Source of the DNA: Cotesia glomerata
Lineage: Eukaryota; Arthropoda; Insecta; Hymenoptera; Braconidae
DNA length: 64,000 nucleotides
Assembly (NCBI RefSeq): GCF_020080835.1
Contig: NC_058166.1
Span: 2,542,001-2,606,000, forward strand
Direction of reading: 5' to 3'
Part shown: piece by piece, positions 47,446 to 61,205 of the stretch
How the letters are laid out: every line of letters starts with the position of its first letter
Position numbering within the stretch: the first letter of the stretch is position 1
The notes under the pieces: generated by a model
The model's input: only the letters and a program-made list of their open reading frames with translations
What the model was told of the DNA's origin: nothing
The model's database searches: none
Translations under genes and position numbers: made by a program

Positions 47446-50400
47446 CTATGTAATAATTAAAAATTTATATTGCAGAAAATCATAAATCTGCCTTTTTGAG
47501 AGCCACTAATCAGCTTTCTTTAATTAAAATTTACGGAAAAATTTTTAAATAAGAGAAAATCAGTTAAGTAATAAAGCTGATATTAATCAAAAAAATGTCC
47601 GTAAAAAATTTCCATTTGCAAATTTAAACTCAAAAATGGATAGTTATAGAAAAAAGAATGAAACATTAAGAGAATTCGAATAATTATTTAATCCTCTAGT
47701 TCACGATGGATACGTAAATTTACATACATGAGCTATAATGATTTGCTTTAATGATCTTGAATCACAAAGATAATCCTATTACAACTAATTGGAGAAATTT
47801 TTATTGTCCACATAGTCATAAATTCAGCTATCAATATCTTAAAAATTATCGAAGCCATCGGTCCCAAAATTAATATAATTAATTTAAAAACAAAAATCCA
47901 TAAACTTACCAACTCATTGATAAAATATTTATTAAATTACATTAAATGTGTGTTACTTTCACTACGTCCAAGCAAAGTTTTTCACTTTTCTTTTCGGTCA
48001 GTTTTAAAATAATCAGTCAAAAACACTACTGATAACCATAGACCGATTAAACTTCAAGAAGAAAAAACAAAATTTTATAAACTCTAGCATTTTAATTATC
48101 GGACGAATCCCATTAAATTTATGATAAATTTATATCGTACCACTGAGAAAATGCGTAATGATTTTTATGATTTTCAATGAAAGTGTTAAAATAATTAGGA
48201 GAGCAAATTTTGATGAATAGTTTAAAACTATTGTAAAATAGTAACTTATGTATTTTAAGTGACAATAATTAATGTTGAAATATGTTTATACTTGCATTAA
48301 AAGAAATATTTAATCATTCAAATATTTTTCAACTAAAATTATCGAACGGAACTTTAAATGGTATTTAATAACTTGATTTACTAATCTTCAAGTGGAAACT
48401 TTGGATAGCGCTTCGCCACCTAGCGGCCTTCGCGGAATTATTTGTTGAATAAATTATTATTTCAACTGCAATGGTTTATGGATTAACTTTAGAATTTTGT
48501 AATAATTATAATTCCTATTAGCTCAATGAGAAAAAATATTTTTCTATTGAATAATTAAAGATTTATAGCTTAAAAATTAGAAATTAAGATCGTGATGGAA
48601 AAAAGCAGTACCTAAAAACTCGATACAAAATAATTTAGGTGATTCTTTTACGGGCTAATTTTAATAAGAGCTTGTCCCATACATATACATATACGTATTG
48701 AAAACGTTTTAATTTCCCAGTTATAACGCGATGGCGCTGCTTCATAGAGGAGATCTTAACTATAGTTGTTTGCGCTGGGGCACGGAGGATAAGGTTTGTA
48801 TGCCCTAGAGTGTACACTGAGGTTAATTTTTTATATTTAGTGATAAAAATTTTACTAATATTGTATACGTTATAAAAATAGCTCATAAAAATAAAAAAAA
48901 ATTTAATAGACATACAACCTAAAAAGTATAATCATTGTCACGAAAATTTGCTTGAAACATATTTTAGGAAATTATAAATCTGCATTTGTGAAAGCCACTA
49001 GTCATTTTTCGTTAATTAAAGTTTACGGAAAATTTTTAAAATTAGAGAAAATTAATTAAGTAATAAAGCTGTTATCAATCACAAAAATTTCCGTAAAAAA
49101 TTTCCATTTCCAAATTTAAAGTAAAACAGTAATAGTCGTAGAAAAACGAATGAAACATTAAGAGAAGTGAAATAATTATTTAATCCCCTAGTTCTAGATG
49201 GATATGTGAATTCACATGCATTAGCTTTAATGATTTGCTTTAATGATTTTGAAGCTCGAAGATAATCTCCTATCATAATTGATTGGAGAAATTCATAGTA
49301 TTTATAATCGAATAAAACCGACCGTCCATGTTTAAGAAATTTTCGAAGTCATAACAACCATTCAGTTAATGTAATAAATTAAAATTAAATCGAAACACAA
49401 AATTCATTGGTATAATATTAAATAAATCATACTCAATGTGTGCTTCTTCCACTACGCACAGGTAAATTTTTCTACTTCTCCTTTCGTTCAGATTTAAAAT
49501 AATTTAAAATATTAATGATTTTGAATCTCGAATACGATTTCTGATCATAATTGATTGGAAAAAGTACACTATCTATAAATGAGGAAAGCCGACGATCCAT
49601 TACTTTACAATTTTTGAAGCAATTACTCCCACAATTAATACAATAAATTAAAAAAATATAAATAAAATAACCAACTCATTCGTGAGATATATAAATTGTG
49701 TCAAATGTGTGTTATTTTCATTACGTACAAATAAAGTTTTTTACTTTTCCTTTTGGTCAGTTTTAAAATAATGAGTGAATAAAAAGACTGTTACCGAAAC
49801 TGATAAGCACAAACTGATCGAATGTATAAAGAAAAATTTTAATTTTAGAAACTTTTCTTCTATTATAATTATTCAAAAAAAAGTCTACAGCAGAAATGAA
49901 ATCGTGCAAATCTCATTGAATTCATGATACATTTATATCGCACTAATGAAAGGATACGTAATGACTTTCTTGATTTTATACTGAAGTGTTCAAATAATCA
50001 GGAGAACAAATTTTTGTGAATAATTTAAAACAATTCTGCAATAGTTACTTGTGTATTATAAAGGAGTATAATTAATGTTGAAATTTGTTAATTTATTGCG
50101 AAAAAAAAAAATAATCAATAATTCACATATTTTTCAACTAAAATAATCGAATGGAACTTTAAATGGCACTTAATAACTTAATTTAACAATCTTAAAGTGG
50201 AAACTTTGGAAAGCGCTTCGCCACCTAGCGGCCGCCGTGGAACTATTTGTTGAATAAATTATTATTTTCACTGCAATGGATTATGGATTAACTTTAGAAT
50301 TTTATAATGATTGTAATTCCTATTAGTTCAATAAGAAAAAATATTTTTCTATTTAATAATTGAAGATCTATAACGTAAAAATGAGAAATCAAGATTGTGA

Positions 50401-52206
50401 TGGAAAAAAATATTATCTAAAAGCTCCGTACAAAATAATTGAGGTGATTATTTTACTAGCTTTTAGTGAGAGTTTGTCCTGTACGTATACGTATAAGTAT
50501 TTGAAACGAGTATATATCAATTCTTGGGTAAAATACCAAATAATTTATACTTAATGTATGCTGGTTCCAGTGCACTAAGGTGAAGTTTTTTACTTTTTCT
50601 TTCAGTCAGTTTTAAAATAATGAGTGAATAACAATATCGATAACTGAAATGCACATACCGATCTAGATATAAGAAAAAGAAAATCAAACTTTAGAAAATC
50701 TAGTATCATAATAATCGACGAAAAACTCCTCGGTACAATAAGAATATCGCAAATCTTTAAGAATCTAAGATAAAGCATGATTCATGCACTCATGAATAAA
50801 TATCATATCGTACTCATGAAAAAATAAGCAATGGCTGGAGAGTGAATGATAAGTTTTTTAAATAATTACGAGTGCAAATAATTCCTTATATTTTAAATCA
50901 ATTGTAAAATAGTCACTCGTTCACTGTGAGTAAAAATAAATTATATTGCAATTTGTAAATATGTGCATTAAAAGAAATAATTAATAATTCAAAGATTTTT
51001 CAATTAAAATTATCAAATAAAACTTTCAATGGTACTTAATAACTTGATTTACCAATCTTAAAGTGGAAACTTTGGAGAGCGCTTCGCCACCTAGCGGCCG
51101 GCGTGGAACTATTTTTTAATTGAATTATTTTTCTCACTCCAATGATTTATGGATTAACTTAAGAATTCGGTGATAATGTTATTTCTATTAATTAAATAAG
51201 GAAAAATATTTTGTATTTAATAACTGAAGATTTATAGCTCCAAAATTAGAAATTAAGATTGTGATGGATAAAAGCAATACCTAAAAGCTCGATACAAAAT
51301 AATTTAAGTGATTCTTTTACTGGGTTTCAGTGAGAGCTTGTTCCGTACGTATACGTCAACGTATTTAAAACAATATTACCAACTCTTGGGTAAAGTATCA
51401 AATAATTTATACTCAATGTATGTTAGTTTCACTACAGCCAAGTGAAGTTTTTTACTTTTCCTTTTGGTCAGTTTTAAAATAATGAATGAACAGCAATACC
51501 AATCACTGCAATGCATATACATATCCAAATACAAAGAAAAAGCAAACCAGACTTCAAAAACTTCTTTAGTATCATAATAATCGACAAAAACTCCTTGATA
51601 TAACAATAATAGTGTAAGAATCTATACAAATCTAAGATGTAGCATGAATAAAAGTCTAAATCATATCGCACTTAGAAATAAACGTAATGGCTTTTATGAT
51701 CTGGAGGGTAAGTCGTAAGTTTTTTAAATAATCACGAGCCCAAATAATACTTAGAGCTTTAAATCACTTGAGAAGTAGTCACTCGTTCATAGTAAGTGAA
51801 AGTAATTTATGTTGAAATTTGTTAATATGTCCATTGAATGAAATAAATAATAATTCAAAGATTTTTCAACTAAAATTATCGAGTAAAACTTTAAATGGTA
51901 CTTAATAACTTGATTTACCAATCTTCAAGTGGAAACTTTGGAGATCGCTTCGCCACCTAGTGGCTGTCGCGGACACTAGTTGAATAAATTATTTTTTTCA
52001 CTGCATTGATTTATGGATTAACTTTAGAATTTTGTAATAGTGTAATTTCTATTAATTAAATAAGGAAAACTATTTTGTATTTAATAATTGACGATTTATA
52101 GCTTGAAAATTATAAATTAAGATTGTGATGGAAAAAAGCAATACCTAAAAGCTCGATACAAAATAATTTAGGTGATGCTTTTACTGGCTGATTTTAGTGA
52201 GAGCTT

Positions 52207-52560
52207 GTCCCGGCCCAGTGAGTTTAATTCGAAGATTCCAAACGAATGGTTCCGAGACTCCAGTACTCAAGCATATATACAATATATAGTAGACGTTTAA
52301 AGGACGGAGAGACGTGTACGGGACTAAAACGGGACCGTGGATAAATTTTAGCGGGATGGAAACTCTGGGATGAGTTAACGCCGCGATGGGGTCGGAAAAG
52401 AGCCAGGGGGTGAGTGTAAGGGGATGAGACGAGGACTAAGCGTGCTCGAGACAGCCTCGATACCCTCGGATAAACGCTTACGCGAATCGACTTTGACTTG
52501 CGACACTAAAATTAAAATTCAATTACGCCAAGCGTGCGCATGACGATTTATTCAATTGAT
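52207..52560. other. GC-richer island at the array strand switch
   Basis: Unique sequence such as AGCGGGATGGAAACTCTGGG, GGGGTCGGAAAAGAGCCAGG and GGATGAGACGAGGACTAAGC, much less AT-rich than either side. It lies between the last forward core (51951) and the first reverse core (52730). No open frame or RNA fold recognised. Confidence 0.5.
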
Positions 52561-55100
52561 TTTTTTTTATGTTTTTATTGACTCGGTTTTTTTCTTAGTC
52601 TATTATTAAATAGAAAAATAACTTTTCCTTATTGAACGAATAGAAATTTTACAATTATTACAGAATTCTTAATTTTAATCCCTAAATTATTGCAGTAAAA
52701 AAAGAATTTCCACAAATAGTTCCGCGATGGCCGCTAGGTGGCGAAGCGTTGTCTAAAGTTTCCACTTGAAGATTGGTCGACCAAGTTATTAAGTACCATT
52801 TAAAGTTCCATTCGATAATTTTAGTTGAAAAATCTTTGAATTATTAATTATTTATTTTGATGCAAAATATTAACAAATTTCAACATAAATTATTGTCCCT
52901 TACAGTGATCGAGTTTGGCGCTCCTGATTATTTAAATTTGCCGCTTACCTGTACACCATAAAAACCGTTGCGAATCGTCTTATTAGTACAATATTAATTT
53001 AGAATTATTTATCGAGTTTTTGTTAATTTATATTAAATTTCACTCCTATCTTTTCTCCAAGGAGTTTTTTTAGGATGAATTTTTCGATAGTGAAGAAATT
53101 CATGAAATTTGTTTTTTGGTTTTACTCGATCAATTCATGCATTGCAGTATTAATATTATCGTCTAAATATTTTTTAGCTAGATGAAAATAAAAAGAAACA
53201 AATTTTACTTGGCAGAAATGGAAGTAGCAGACATTAGATATCAATTATTTGATATTTTATCGATGAGTTCAGTACGGAATATTTAGTATCTCTTCAAAAA
53301 TTTTCAATGTATTGGCTTCACCGTTGTTTCACTTCTATCAATTTTTGAAAATCAAATACAATTAATTGATAAAAATTATCTTTACGATTTGAAATCACAA
53401 AACGAAATTTTTTTTAAATACATCTTAATATTGCTGTATCAATTTTATAAATTTAAAGATATAATGATTAAATCGTCTTTAGTATATATTCTAATGAGAA
53501 GAAATACAAAATCAAACGTAGTTGAAAACGTTTACCAATTATTGCTATAAAATTTGTGGCTTATTGATTGTACGCTAGATCTTCTAAGGATAAGAATTGA
53601 ACGTATTTGTCTTATCATTAAAAAGACTGAAAGATCAAAACTAATTGTGTTGAATTTAAAATAAAATTATTCAAATTTTAGTTAAAAAAGTTTTATTGGA
53701 AAAAATAATTCAACTTGATTTAAGAGTAAAATTCTAAAGCCTAGAAATTTCATTTAAAGAGTTTTATTGTCTTTATTTATAAAGAAAAATTCTTGAAAAA
53801 TTTTTTTTGATGTAAGTAAATTTTACTAAACTCAAGAATTTTTCGTCTTGAATCATGACAATAATATTTTTCTTGATCTATTATTGAATACAAAAATATT
53901 TTTCTTATTGAACAAATAGAAATTATAATTATTACAGAATTCTTAATTTTAATGCATACATCATTGCAGTGAAAAAAAAAATTTATACAGTAAATAGTTC
54001 CGTGGCGACCGCTAGGTGGCGAAGCGCTATCTAAAGTTTCCACTTGAAGATTGGTAGACCAAGTTATTAAGTACCATTTAAAGTTTCATTCGATAATTTT
54101 AGTTAAAAAATCTTTGAGTTATTAATTATTCCTTTTGATGTAAAATATTAACAAATTTAAACATTAATTATCGTCCCTTACAATGAACAAATTATTAATT
54201 ACAATTGTTTTAGTGTATTTATAAAGTTTGGCGCTCCTGATTATTAGAATTTCCTGTTCACCTTTACACCATGGAGGCCATTGCGTTTTTGTTTTTATGA
54301 GTGCGACATAAATTTGTTAATATTTATTAAGTTATTGTATGTTCATGTTAGTTTCTACTGTTTTCTTTTTCCCAAGGAGTTTCTTTTCGATAAATTAATA
54401 TTGCAGAAATTTAGAAAGTTAAATTTTTCTTATTTACTTGATCAGTTTATGGACTGTAGTATTACTATTGTTATTGCCTAAATATTTTAACATTAGATGA
54501 AAATAAAAAGAAACAAATTTTACTTGGCAGAAATGGAAGTAGCAGACATTAGATATCAATAATTTTATATTTTATCGATGAGTTCAGTACGAAATATTTA
54601 GTATCTCTTCAAAAATTTTAGATCCATTGATTTTCATATTATTTTCAATTTTAATTTTAATTTTCATATTTTCATAGTTTTACTTCTATCAATTTTTATA
54701 AAATTAAATACAATCAATTGACAAAAATACACGATTATCTTTACGATTCAAAATTACGAACCGAAATCTTTCTGATATTCACGTTGATATTGCAGCAATA
54801 ATTTATTGAAATTCAAAGATATAATTAAATCGTCTTTAGTATATATTCTAAGATAATGAAAAGAAATACAAAACTATATGTAGCTGAAAGCGTTTACCAA
54901 TTATTACTATAAAATTCATGAATTATTAATTGTATACTTGATCTTCTGAGAATCAGAATTTAACGTATCCGTCTTATTATTAAAAAAACTAAAAGATCAA
55001 AACTAATTCTAATAAATTTAAAATAAAATCATTTAAATTTAAGTTTAAAAAGTTTTATTGGAAAAAATAAATCAACTTAATTTAAGAGACAAATTCTTAA
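52561..55100 (-). repeat. Reverse-oriented part of the array
   Basis: The core GCCGCTAGGTGGCG occurs at 52730-52743 and ACCGCTAGGTGGCG at 54008-54021. Each is followed by AAAGTTTCCACTTGAAGATT, the reverse complement of the forward array. The two units are about 1.28 kb apart and share further sequence (TTTTACTTGGCAGAAATGG at 53205 and 54518). Confidence 0.9.
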
Positions 55101-55384
55101 GACAAGAAATTTATTTTAAAGTTTCATCGTCTTCATTTAAGTAAAAAAATTCTTGAGAAGTTTTTCTTGATGTAAGTAAATTTTACTTAACTAAAAAAAA
55201 TTTTTCTTCCTGAATCAAGACAAAAAAACTTTTTCAAATTTTTTTCTTGGTTTAATAATTTTTTTCTTAAATCAACTAATTTTTTTTTAGTGTAAATAAA
55301 TTATATAAATAATTGAAGATCTGAAGTAAAATCTTTGAATCAATAATTATGACGAAAATTAATTTAAAAATAAAATCTGACTAC
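55101..55384. other. AT-rich DNA with E-like CAAGAAATTT words
   Basis: ATTCTTGAGAAGTTTTTCTTG-type words resemble those at 53790-53870 and the family E interior. No clear ends. Confidence 0.4.
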
Positions 55385-56050
55385 ACTGATAGAAGGATTT
55401 AGTTCTATTTAATAAGATTTAGAAATAGTTACTAAATGATTTAGTAACAAAACTTTCATTACCAAATATTTAGTACTAATTACTGAATCATTCATTAAAG
55501 CCCATTTCTTTCCACCAAATAAATATTTAGTAGTATTTAACAAATTATTTATTGTAACTCAATAAATCGTTTATTGGTATTAAAGAAATTAATTTTGTAA
55601 CTAATTTTAGCGTATAACCTAAGTTTTTTACTCAAAATAAATAAAAATAATTAAAATAAATAATTTAAGCAAAAATATAAGGTATTACAAAGAAAATAAT
55701 CTAATTAAATTATAATTTTTTATTTGAAATATTTATAAAATTTAAACTTAAATCTCCCAAAATCAAGCTGAATAAAATAATCTAAGTCAGTGAATAGGTC
55801 ATGCATCACATTGGAATTAAAGCATAGCCATCTACCGACAATACTTACCAAATAAATATTTAGTAACTACTACTAAATATTATTTGGTGGAAACAAATAT
55901 TTATTTCCATGTAATAAGGCTTTGTTTATATTAATATAATTTATTTAGAATAAAAAAATCATTTATTAAACTGTAATAAATAAAATTGATGGGTGAAGAA
56001 TATTTTTTTTTCCCAAAGAAATGATTAAAATTTTGTTACTAAATCAATTT
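55385..56050. mobile_element. Family J element, copy 1 (right end unclear)
   Basis: Starts ACTGATAGAAGGATTTAG, the same terminus as the element at 60426. The interior is dense in AAATATTTAGTA and its complement. The expected inverted right end (CCTTCTATCA) is not visible, so the right coordinate is approximate. Confidence 0.5.
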
Positions 56051-56051
56051 A

Positions 56052-57297
56052 CACGGAAAAAAAGGTTTACTTGAGCCAAGAAAATATTTTTCTTCCTACT
56101 TATTTTCTTGAGTGAAAAAAATTTTTTTGACACAAGAAATTTCACTTATTTCAACGAAATTAATTCTCTTGCTTTAAGAAATACGTAGCTTGATCCAAGA
56201 AAAATTATTTGTCAAGAAAATCTTGTTTTGAGAAAATTCAGCCTCTTGCTCCAAAAAAATTTAGTTCTTGATAGAAGTAAATTTTCTAGTCTTGAGAAAA
56301 TTTCTCTCTTGCTCCAAAAAATTAAATATAAAGATAGAAGTAAATTTTCATTAATATTTTTATTGACTAACATGTCAAATGGGAAGATCAGATAATAATG
56401 ATTCATTTTTTCTCATTCAATATGTATAATTGCACGCTAAAATAATATAAAATAGGTATCAAATATTCAAGAGAAAAATTTTCTCAAGGTGAGAAAATTT
56501 TTTTCTCAGCTGAAGTAGGTGGCGCTGCTTCTCTAAAGTATCTAAAAATCTCGATCAAATATAAAAATTTATTGTATCAAGTATTTATGATAATTTGAAT
56601 TAAGAAAAAATTAGAAAAACGGTTGACCCTGAAGGCCATCCCTGCAACTTCCCGCTAATTCCATACTTAGGCGCTTAAAATTGCACCAATGACGTTTTTG
56701 AGCTCTTCGAGCTCAAAAATACAATTTATGGGTTATTTTGAGCTCTCCGAGCTCAAAGAAATTGCTTTCCTATGCTTTTGAGCTCTTCGAGCTCAAAAGT
56801 CTGATAGAGATTTGATAAGACACTATTTTTTGAATTTTTAAACCGCAATAACTTTTGAATGAATAAACCGATTTTCACGCGGTTGGCAGCATTCGACGCA
56901 GTTTTTCAAGCCTCACAAAGAATCTTAAATTTTGAATTGATCGCGCAAGAAATTTCGGAGTTATTCCGAAAAAACACTTTTTTCGGTTTTCTTTCGTTCA
57001 CGATATCTCTCGAACGAATCAACCGATTTTGACCGGACTGGTGGTGATCGACGTGGTTTTTTGAGGTTAACAGCTGATTAGTTTTTGGAATTGAACCATT
57101 AAGCCGTTTAAAAGTTATTCCAAAAAAACCACATTTAAAAAAAATTTTTTTTTCAGTTTTTTTAAGATTTCTCCAAATCTATTGATCTGAATCGGTCCAA
57201 ATAGTTTTCAAAATCTAAGTTTAGTTAAGTCCTTTCGAATGGCACCAACCGCGATGAAATCGGTCAAGCCGTTCAAAAGTTATAAGCGGTTCACATA

Positions 57298-57340
<43 letters not shown>

Positions 57341-57602
57341 ATACAGACACCGTGACAACCTCGCGGGGATAGTCAGGGAAGCTTCCAGTGATCTTTAAAC
57401 GTCGAGATCTGATGAAAACTCGATTTTTGCAAAACGGGGTGAAAACAATAACTTCCCAATTTTTGAAAATCTTCGATTTTCTTAGCGGGAAGTTAAAAAT
57501 TACCAAGAATAGAATTTCAATAAAAATTTTTACTTCGGCCAACACAACTTCGGTCTTCCTTACCCGAAAATTTTCTTGAGCCAAGAAATTTTTCTTTCTG
57601 TG
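56052..57602. mobile_element. Family E MITE, copy 2, split by family G
   Basis: CACGGAAAAAAAGG at the left and TTTCTTTCTGTG at the right. The same interior words as E copy 1 (CTTGAGCCAAGAAAATA, CTTGCTCCAAAAAA). Family G is inserted at about 56613. The uninterrupted sequence GAATTAAGAAAAAATTGTTT is in E copy 1 at about 23791. A strong CTCF-core partial match, AGGTGGCGC, lies at about 56516. Confidence 0.8.
56613..57501. mobile_element. Family G element, copy 2
   Basis: Same order as copy 1: ACGGTTGACCCTGAAGG, CTTCCCGCTAA, GAGCTC palindromes, GTTTTCTTTCGTTCACGAT, a (CA)n tract (about 57301-57334), GTCGAGATCTGATGAAAAC, then TTAGCGGGAAGTT. Nonautonomous. Confidence 0.8.
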
Positions 57603-58775
57603 TATATTGATTGTATCAGAAAAAAGTAACTAATTTAATTAATTATGCTCTTTTTTTTCTATTCATATATGCCGGAGGAAATCTCATTGAGGCGTACAAT
57701 AAGCTACTTAAATTGACAGGGCTTTTTGCATATAACACACGATATTAATATAAACATTATTACGGGTATTGAATATAAAACGTTAATATAAACCGCGAAG
57801 GTGAGAAAGACCCTTCGATATTAAAAAGTTACAAGGTACAAAGATATAACATCTTTCTACCCCACAAGATCTCACCCTCTTTGTACTTTATGATTCCTTT
57901 ATGTATACACACGTATATATATTTATGTACGGCATGTCTCTGTGGAGCAACTTGAGCGTCAAAGAGACGCAATTCCTATTCCCATTTACCGAGAACGGGA
58001 ACGGGAGCACTCATTTTTTTGTGTTGTCGTGTTATAACTCGCGCAATAGTAAAGTAATAACTCAAGCGGTTAAATTATTATGTATCGGCGCTGCTCGGAG
58101 GAAAAAAATAAGAAAGCGGGGGTGTAACGACGTAATACACAGTCTGGGCTGAAGAAAGTTCGGAGTTGGGATCAAAGTGAGGATTGATTACGAAAAGGCA
58201 AGATAAAGTCGATGGAAAATAATCAATAAGGCTCTAAATTAGTGGGCGTAACTCATAGCGCATAGAGCAAGCAATTAAAAGTAACGCGAGTGCAGGATGC
58301 ATTCGGGGATGGAGGGTGGGGTAGATAAGAGTGACCCATAAGAAAAATCGACGTTATAAACCGACGCCTCAATGTGCTGTTAAGGCACCCCTATTATTTT
58401 TTAAACCGTTCTGTTCATTTACTCTTTCACCCACTTGTGTGTTATCCAACTCTCCCCTCGAGCGTCGTACTGTAGATCTGACGGTGGACATTGCGTGCCG
58501 GGTGGTATACTGTTAATCTCGATAAAAGTTTATATGCAATCGTATATCCCACGAACGCAAGAGTATTAATAACGACATGTGTGCAAAAAACCCGTTTTAT
58601 ACCACTAGTTTTATTAATTATTTATTTATTGATCTAAGGACGCTATACTTCTACTTTACACTATCAAATGGGCCATTCCACGGCTAATCGACCACTTTTA
58701 ATCTGATTGTTTTCATAATTGTTATTGTTATCGGTTTTGCAGAAAATTTTTTTCTTTTTCTGGATTATTAGAAAT
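57603..58775. other. GC-richer unique segment, no gene recognised
   Basis: 57900-58520 is less AT-biased. Open frames at 57901-58152 and 58331-58516 have no domain, and no splice or poly(A) structure links them. Could be an exon-containing or conserved non-coding region. Not resolvable by reading. Confidence 0.3.
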
Positions 58776-59831
58776 CGAACAAAAACAGTTTCACTGTAAA
58801 AAATAGCGCCAAGTCCAAGTTCATAAGACTTTTAAGAAAAAAAAATTTTTTTTTCTTTACAAAAAGATATAAAATCAAAATATTAAAAAATCCAAGTAAC
58901 CGATATGATTGTATATAATTTTCGGAAATTAAAAAACATTTTGTTGTAAATTTAAAAATTAAAGAAATAATTTTGGAACGTATTTAGTGTGCGTGGTTGC
59001 AAAATATTTTACTTTTTATAAAATTCGTAAAATCTATCTACTAAGACTGAAAAAAAAATTTGACATACACAATGAAGCACACCAAGTACGTTCCAAAATT
59101 ATTTCTTTAATTTTTAAATTTACAACAAAATGTTTTTTAATTTCCGAAAATTATATACAATCATATCGGTTACTTGGATTTTTTAATATTTTGATTTTAT
59201 ATCTTTTTGTAAAGAAAAAAAAATTTTTTTTTCTTAAAAGTCTTATGAACGTGGACTTGGCGCGATTTTTTACAGTGAAACTGTTTTTGTTCGGATTTTA
59301 GTATTTTTTGTAATTATAATAAAAATTGACAATTGGTATCAACTTAAATCTCGCGTTGGCTGAATTTTTTATAACAAACTATCCTCTTGAAGCTACAGTT
59401 TATGTAGAAATAATTCCAGCGCACCCTGGCGGGTGTAGGTTCAAGCTGTGAAATATTTTTTTCTAACTGTAGTTTCCTATCTATAGAAGGATTACCATGG
59501 ATTCTCGAATTATTTAGTCTGTGACATGTCACTTTCTCCATAAGAAAAAAGTCAGGATCTAAAAATCTGGGTCGCTATAGTTTGTGCCAGTGAATTTAAT
59601 TAATTTTAAATAGAATTTATTATTTTCAAAGACCATTATTAATTAATATTGATAATATAACATATAACGTATTATTATAGAGTATCATTGAAGAAAAAAG
59701 GTCTGTAGAATGAATAAAATTTTGCAACCTGAAAATATCGTTCTGCTTATGGTAAACATACTCGGTAGTCTGGCGCTCCGTTTACAATGGATTTGAACGG
59801 AATCTTGGCGCCAGATTCTACCGAATCTGTG
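58776..59831 (-). mobile_element. Family A element, copy 7
   Basis: CGAACAAAAACAGTTTCACTG foldback first, body, then TGGCGCCAGATTCTACCGAA and TCTGTG. The terminal CC/GG pairs are slightly eroded. Length is about 1.06 kb. Confidence 0.85.
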
Positions 59832-60301
59832 ATTTTCACAATAAATTTTACATTTTTTTTTATTCAACCAAAAAAAGATACCAATTTTTTATAAAAATGC
59901 ATTTTTTAACATCGACAGTCTAATTAGCAATTTGTCTAACTCCTTATTTTTTAGAAGGTGATTTTTCAACATTTTGAAGTAGTAATATTCCAATAATAAA
60001 TTATTTGAATGATTCAAACCTAAATATTATATCTCTGTTAAATATTAATGATATTAAATGGTTTTTAAAGTGATAATAAATTTTTGAACTAATTTTTTTT
60101 TCTGCACAAATAGAAGATTCTCTAAAATGGAGTTAGACAATTTGCTAATTAGAACGTCGACATGCTTTTGTTAGCTTGGCTCTGCTTTTGTATATATAGA
60201 TAAAATTTTGTAAAATTGACAAATATAAGTTAAAGTTAATCAATTTAGATTGAAGTGTTGGAAATTTTTATTTAATTTATTGAAAAATCTATATGTAACA
60301 A
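59832..60301. other. AT-rich DNA, no feature recognised
   Basis: Holds a loose inverted pair around GTCTAATTAGCAATTTGTCT (59919) and ACAATTTGCTAATTAGAAC (about 60137), so a diverged foldback may lie here. Confidence 0.35.
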
Positions 60302-61205
60302 CACAAAGGAAAAATTTTTGGACAGGATAACAAAATTCTTGGCTCAAGAAAATTTTTGGGTGCCTGAAAGGAAAGACCGAAGTTGTGTTGGTCGAAGTAA
60401 ATATTTTTCGTAAAATCTATTCTTTACTGATAGAAGAATCTCTTACTATTTAAAAAGAGTTCTTTGTGTTTAAGAAATCATTGCTTAAACATCATTTTTA
60501 ATATTTAAAATATTTCTTAAATACAAAGAAATATTTTTAAATATTAAGAAATATAAATACTAAAAATATTTCTTAAATACAAAGAAATATTTCTTAAATA
60601 CTAAGAAATATTTTTTAAATGTTAAGAAAATGATGTTTAAGAAATGATTTCTTAAATACAAAGCGAAATCTTCTTAAATGCTAAGAAATCCTTCTATCAC
60701 TGTGAGAGTAATTTTTCTTAATTCAAATTATCATAGATACTTGACACATAAATTTTTATATTTGATCAAGATTCTTAGATACTTTAAGAAAGCAGTACCA
60801 CCTCCTTTAGCTGAGAAAAAATGTTCTCACCCCCAAGAAAATTTTCTCTTGAATATTTCATACTCTTTTATATTATTTTATCGTGCAATTATTCATATTG
60901 AATGAAAAATGATTCAATATTATAGTTGAGTCAATGAAATATTAATGAAAATTTACTTCTATCTTTAATATTTAATTTTTGAAGCAAGAGAAAAATTTTC
61001 TCAAGACTAAAAATTTACTTCTATCAAGAACTTAAATTGTTTGGAGCAAGAGGCTGAATTTTCTCAAAACGAGATTTTCTTGACTTTAATAAATTTTCTT
61101 GGATCAAGATACGTATTTCTTAAAGCAAGAGAATAATTTTGTTGGAATAACGGAAATTTCTTGTGTTAAAAAATTTTTTTCGCTCAAGAAAATAATTAAG
61201 AATTC
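60302..61205. mobile_element. Family E MITE, copy 3, split by family J
   Basis: Reverse orientation relative to copies 1 and 2: CTTGGCTCAAGAAAATTT, GACCGAAGTTGTGTTGG, GAGCAAGAGGCTGAATTTT, then CGCTCAAGAAAATAATT. The right terminus is eroded. Family J is inserted at 60426. Confidence 0.7.
60426..60701. mobile_element. Family J MITE, copy 2
   Basis: ACTGATAGAAGAATCTCTTA at the left mirrors TAAGAAATCCTTCTATCACT at the right. The interior is made of inverted AAATATTTCTTAAATAC words, so the single strand can fold almost completely. Bounded by comparison with E copies 1 and 2. Confidence 0.8.

Larger units (their letters stand above)
39740..52206 (+). repeat. Long repeat array with CTCF-like conserved core, forward part
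   Basis: Related units, mostly about 0.73-1.8 kb. Every unit carries a conserved core of about 45 bp: CAATCTTCAAGTGGAAACTT, a short variable join, then CTTCGCCACCTAGCGGCC. The CGCCACCTAGCGGC core starts at 40803, 42344, 45862, 46589, 47316, 48414, 50219, 51085 and 51951. Downstream parts (ATTGTAATTCCTATTAGTTC, AATTAAGATTGTGATGG) are also shared. No coding was found in the units. Confidence 0.9.

Noticed and set aside
39740..55100. Endogenous viral (polydnavirus-like) segment array
   Set aside because: Parasitoid genomes carry such arrays, but no viral gene, segment junction motif or coding content is visible. The units are non-coding repeats.
57291..57584. 97-codon frame ending in Val-Cys repeats
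   Set aside because: It crosses the (CA)n tract and the family G and E junction, so it is an artefact of repeat DNA.
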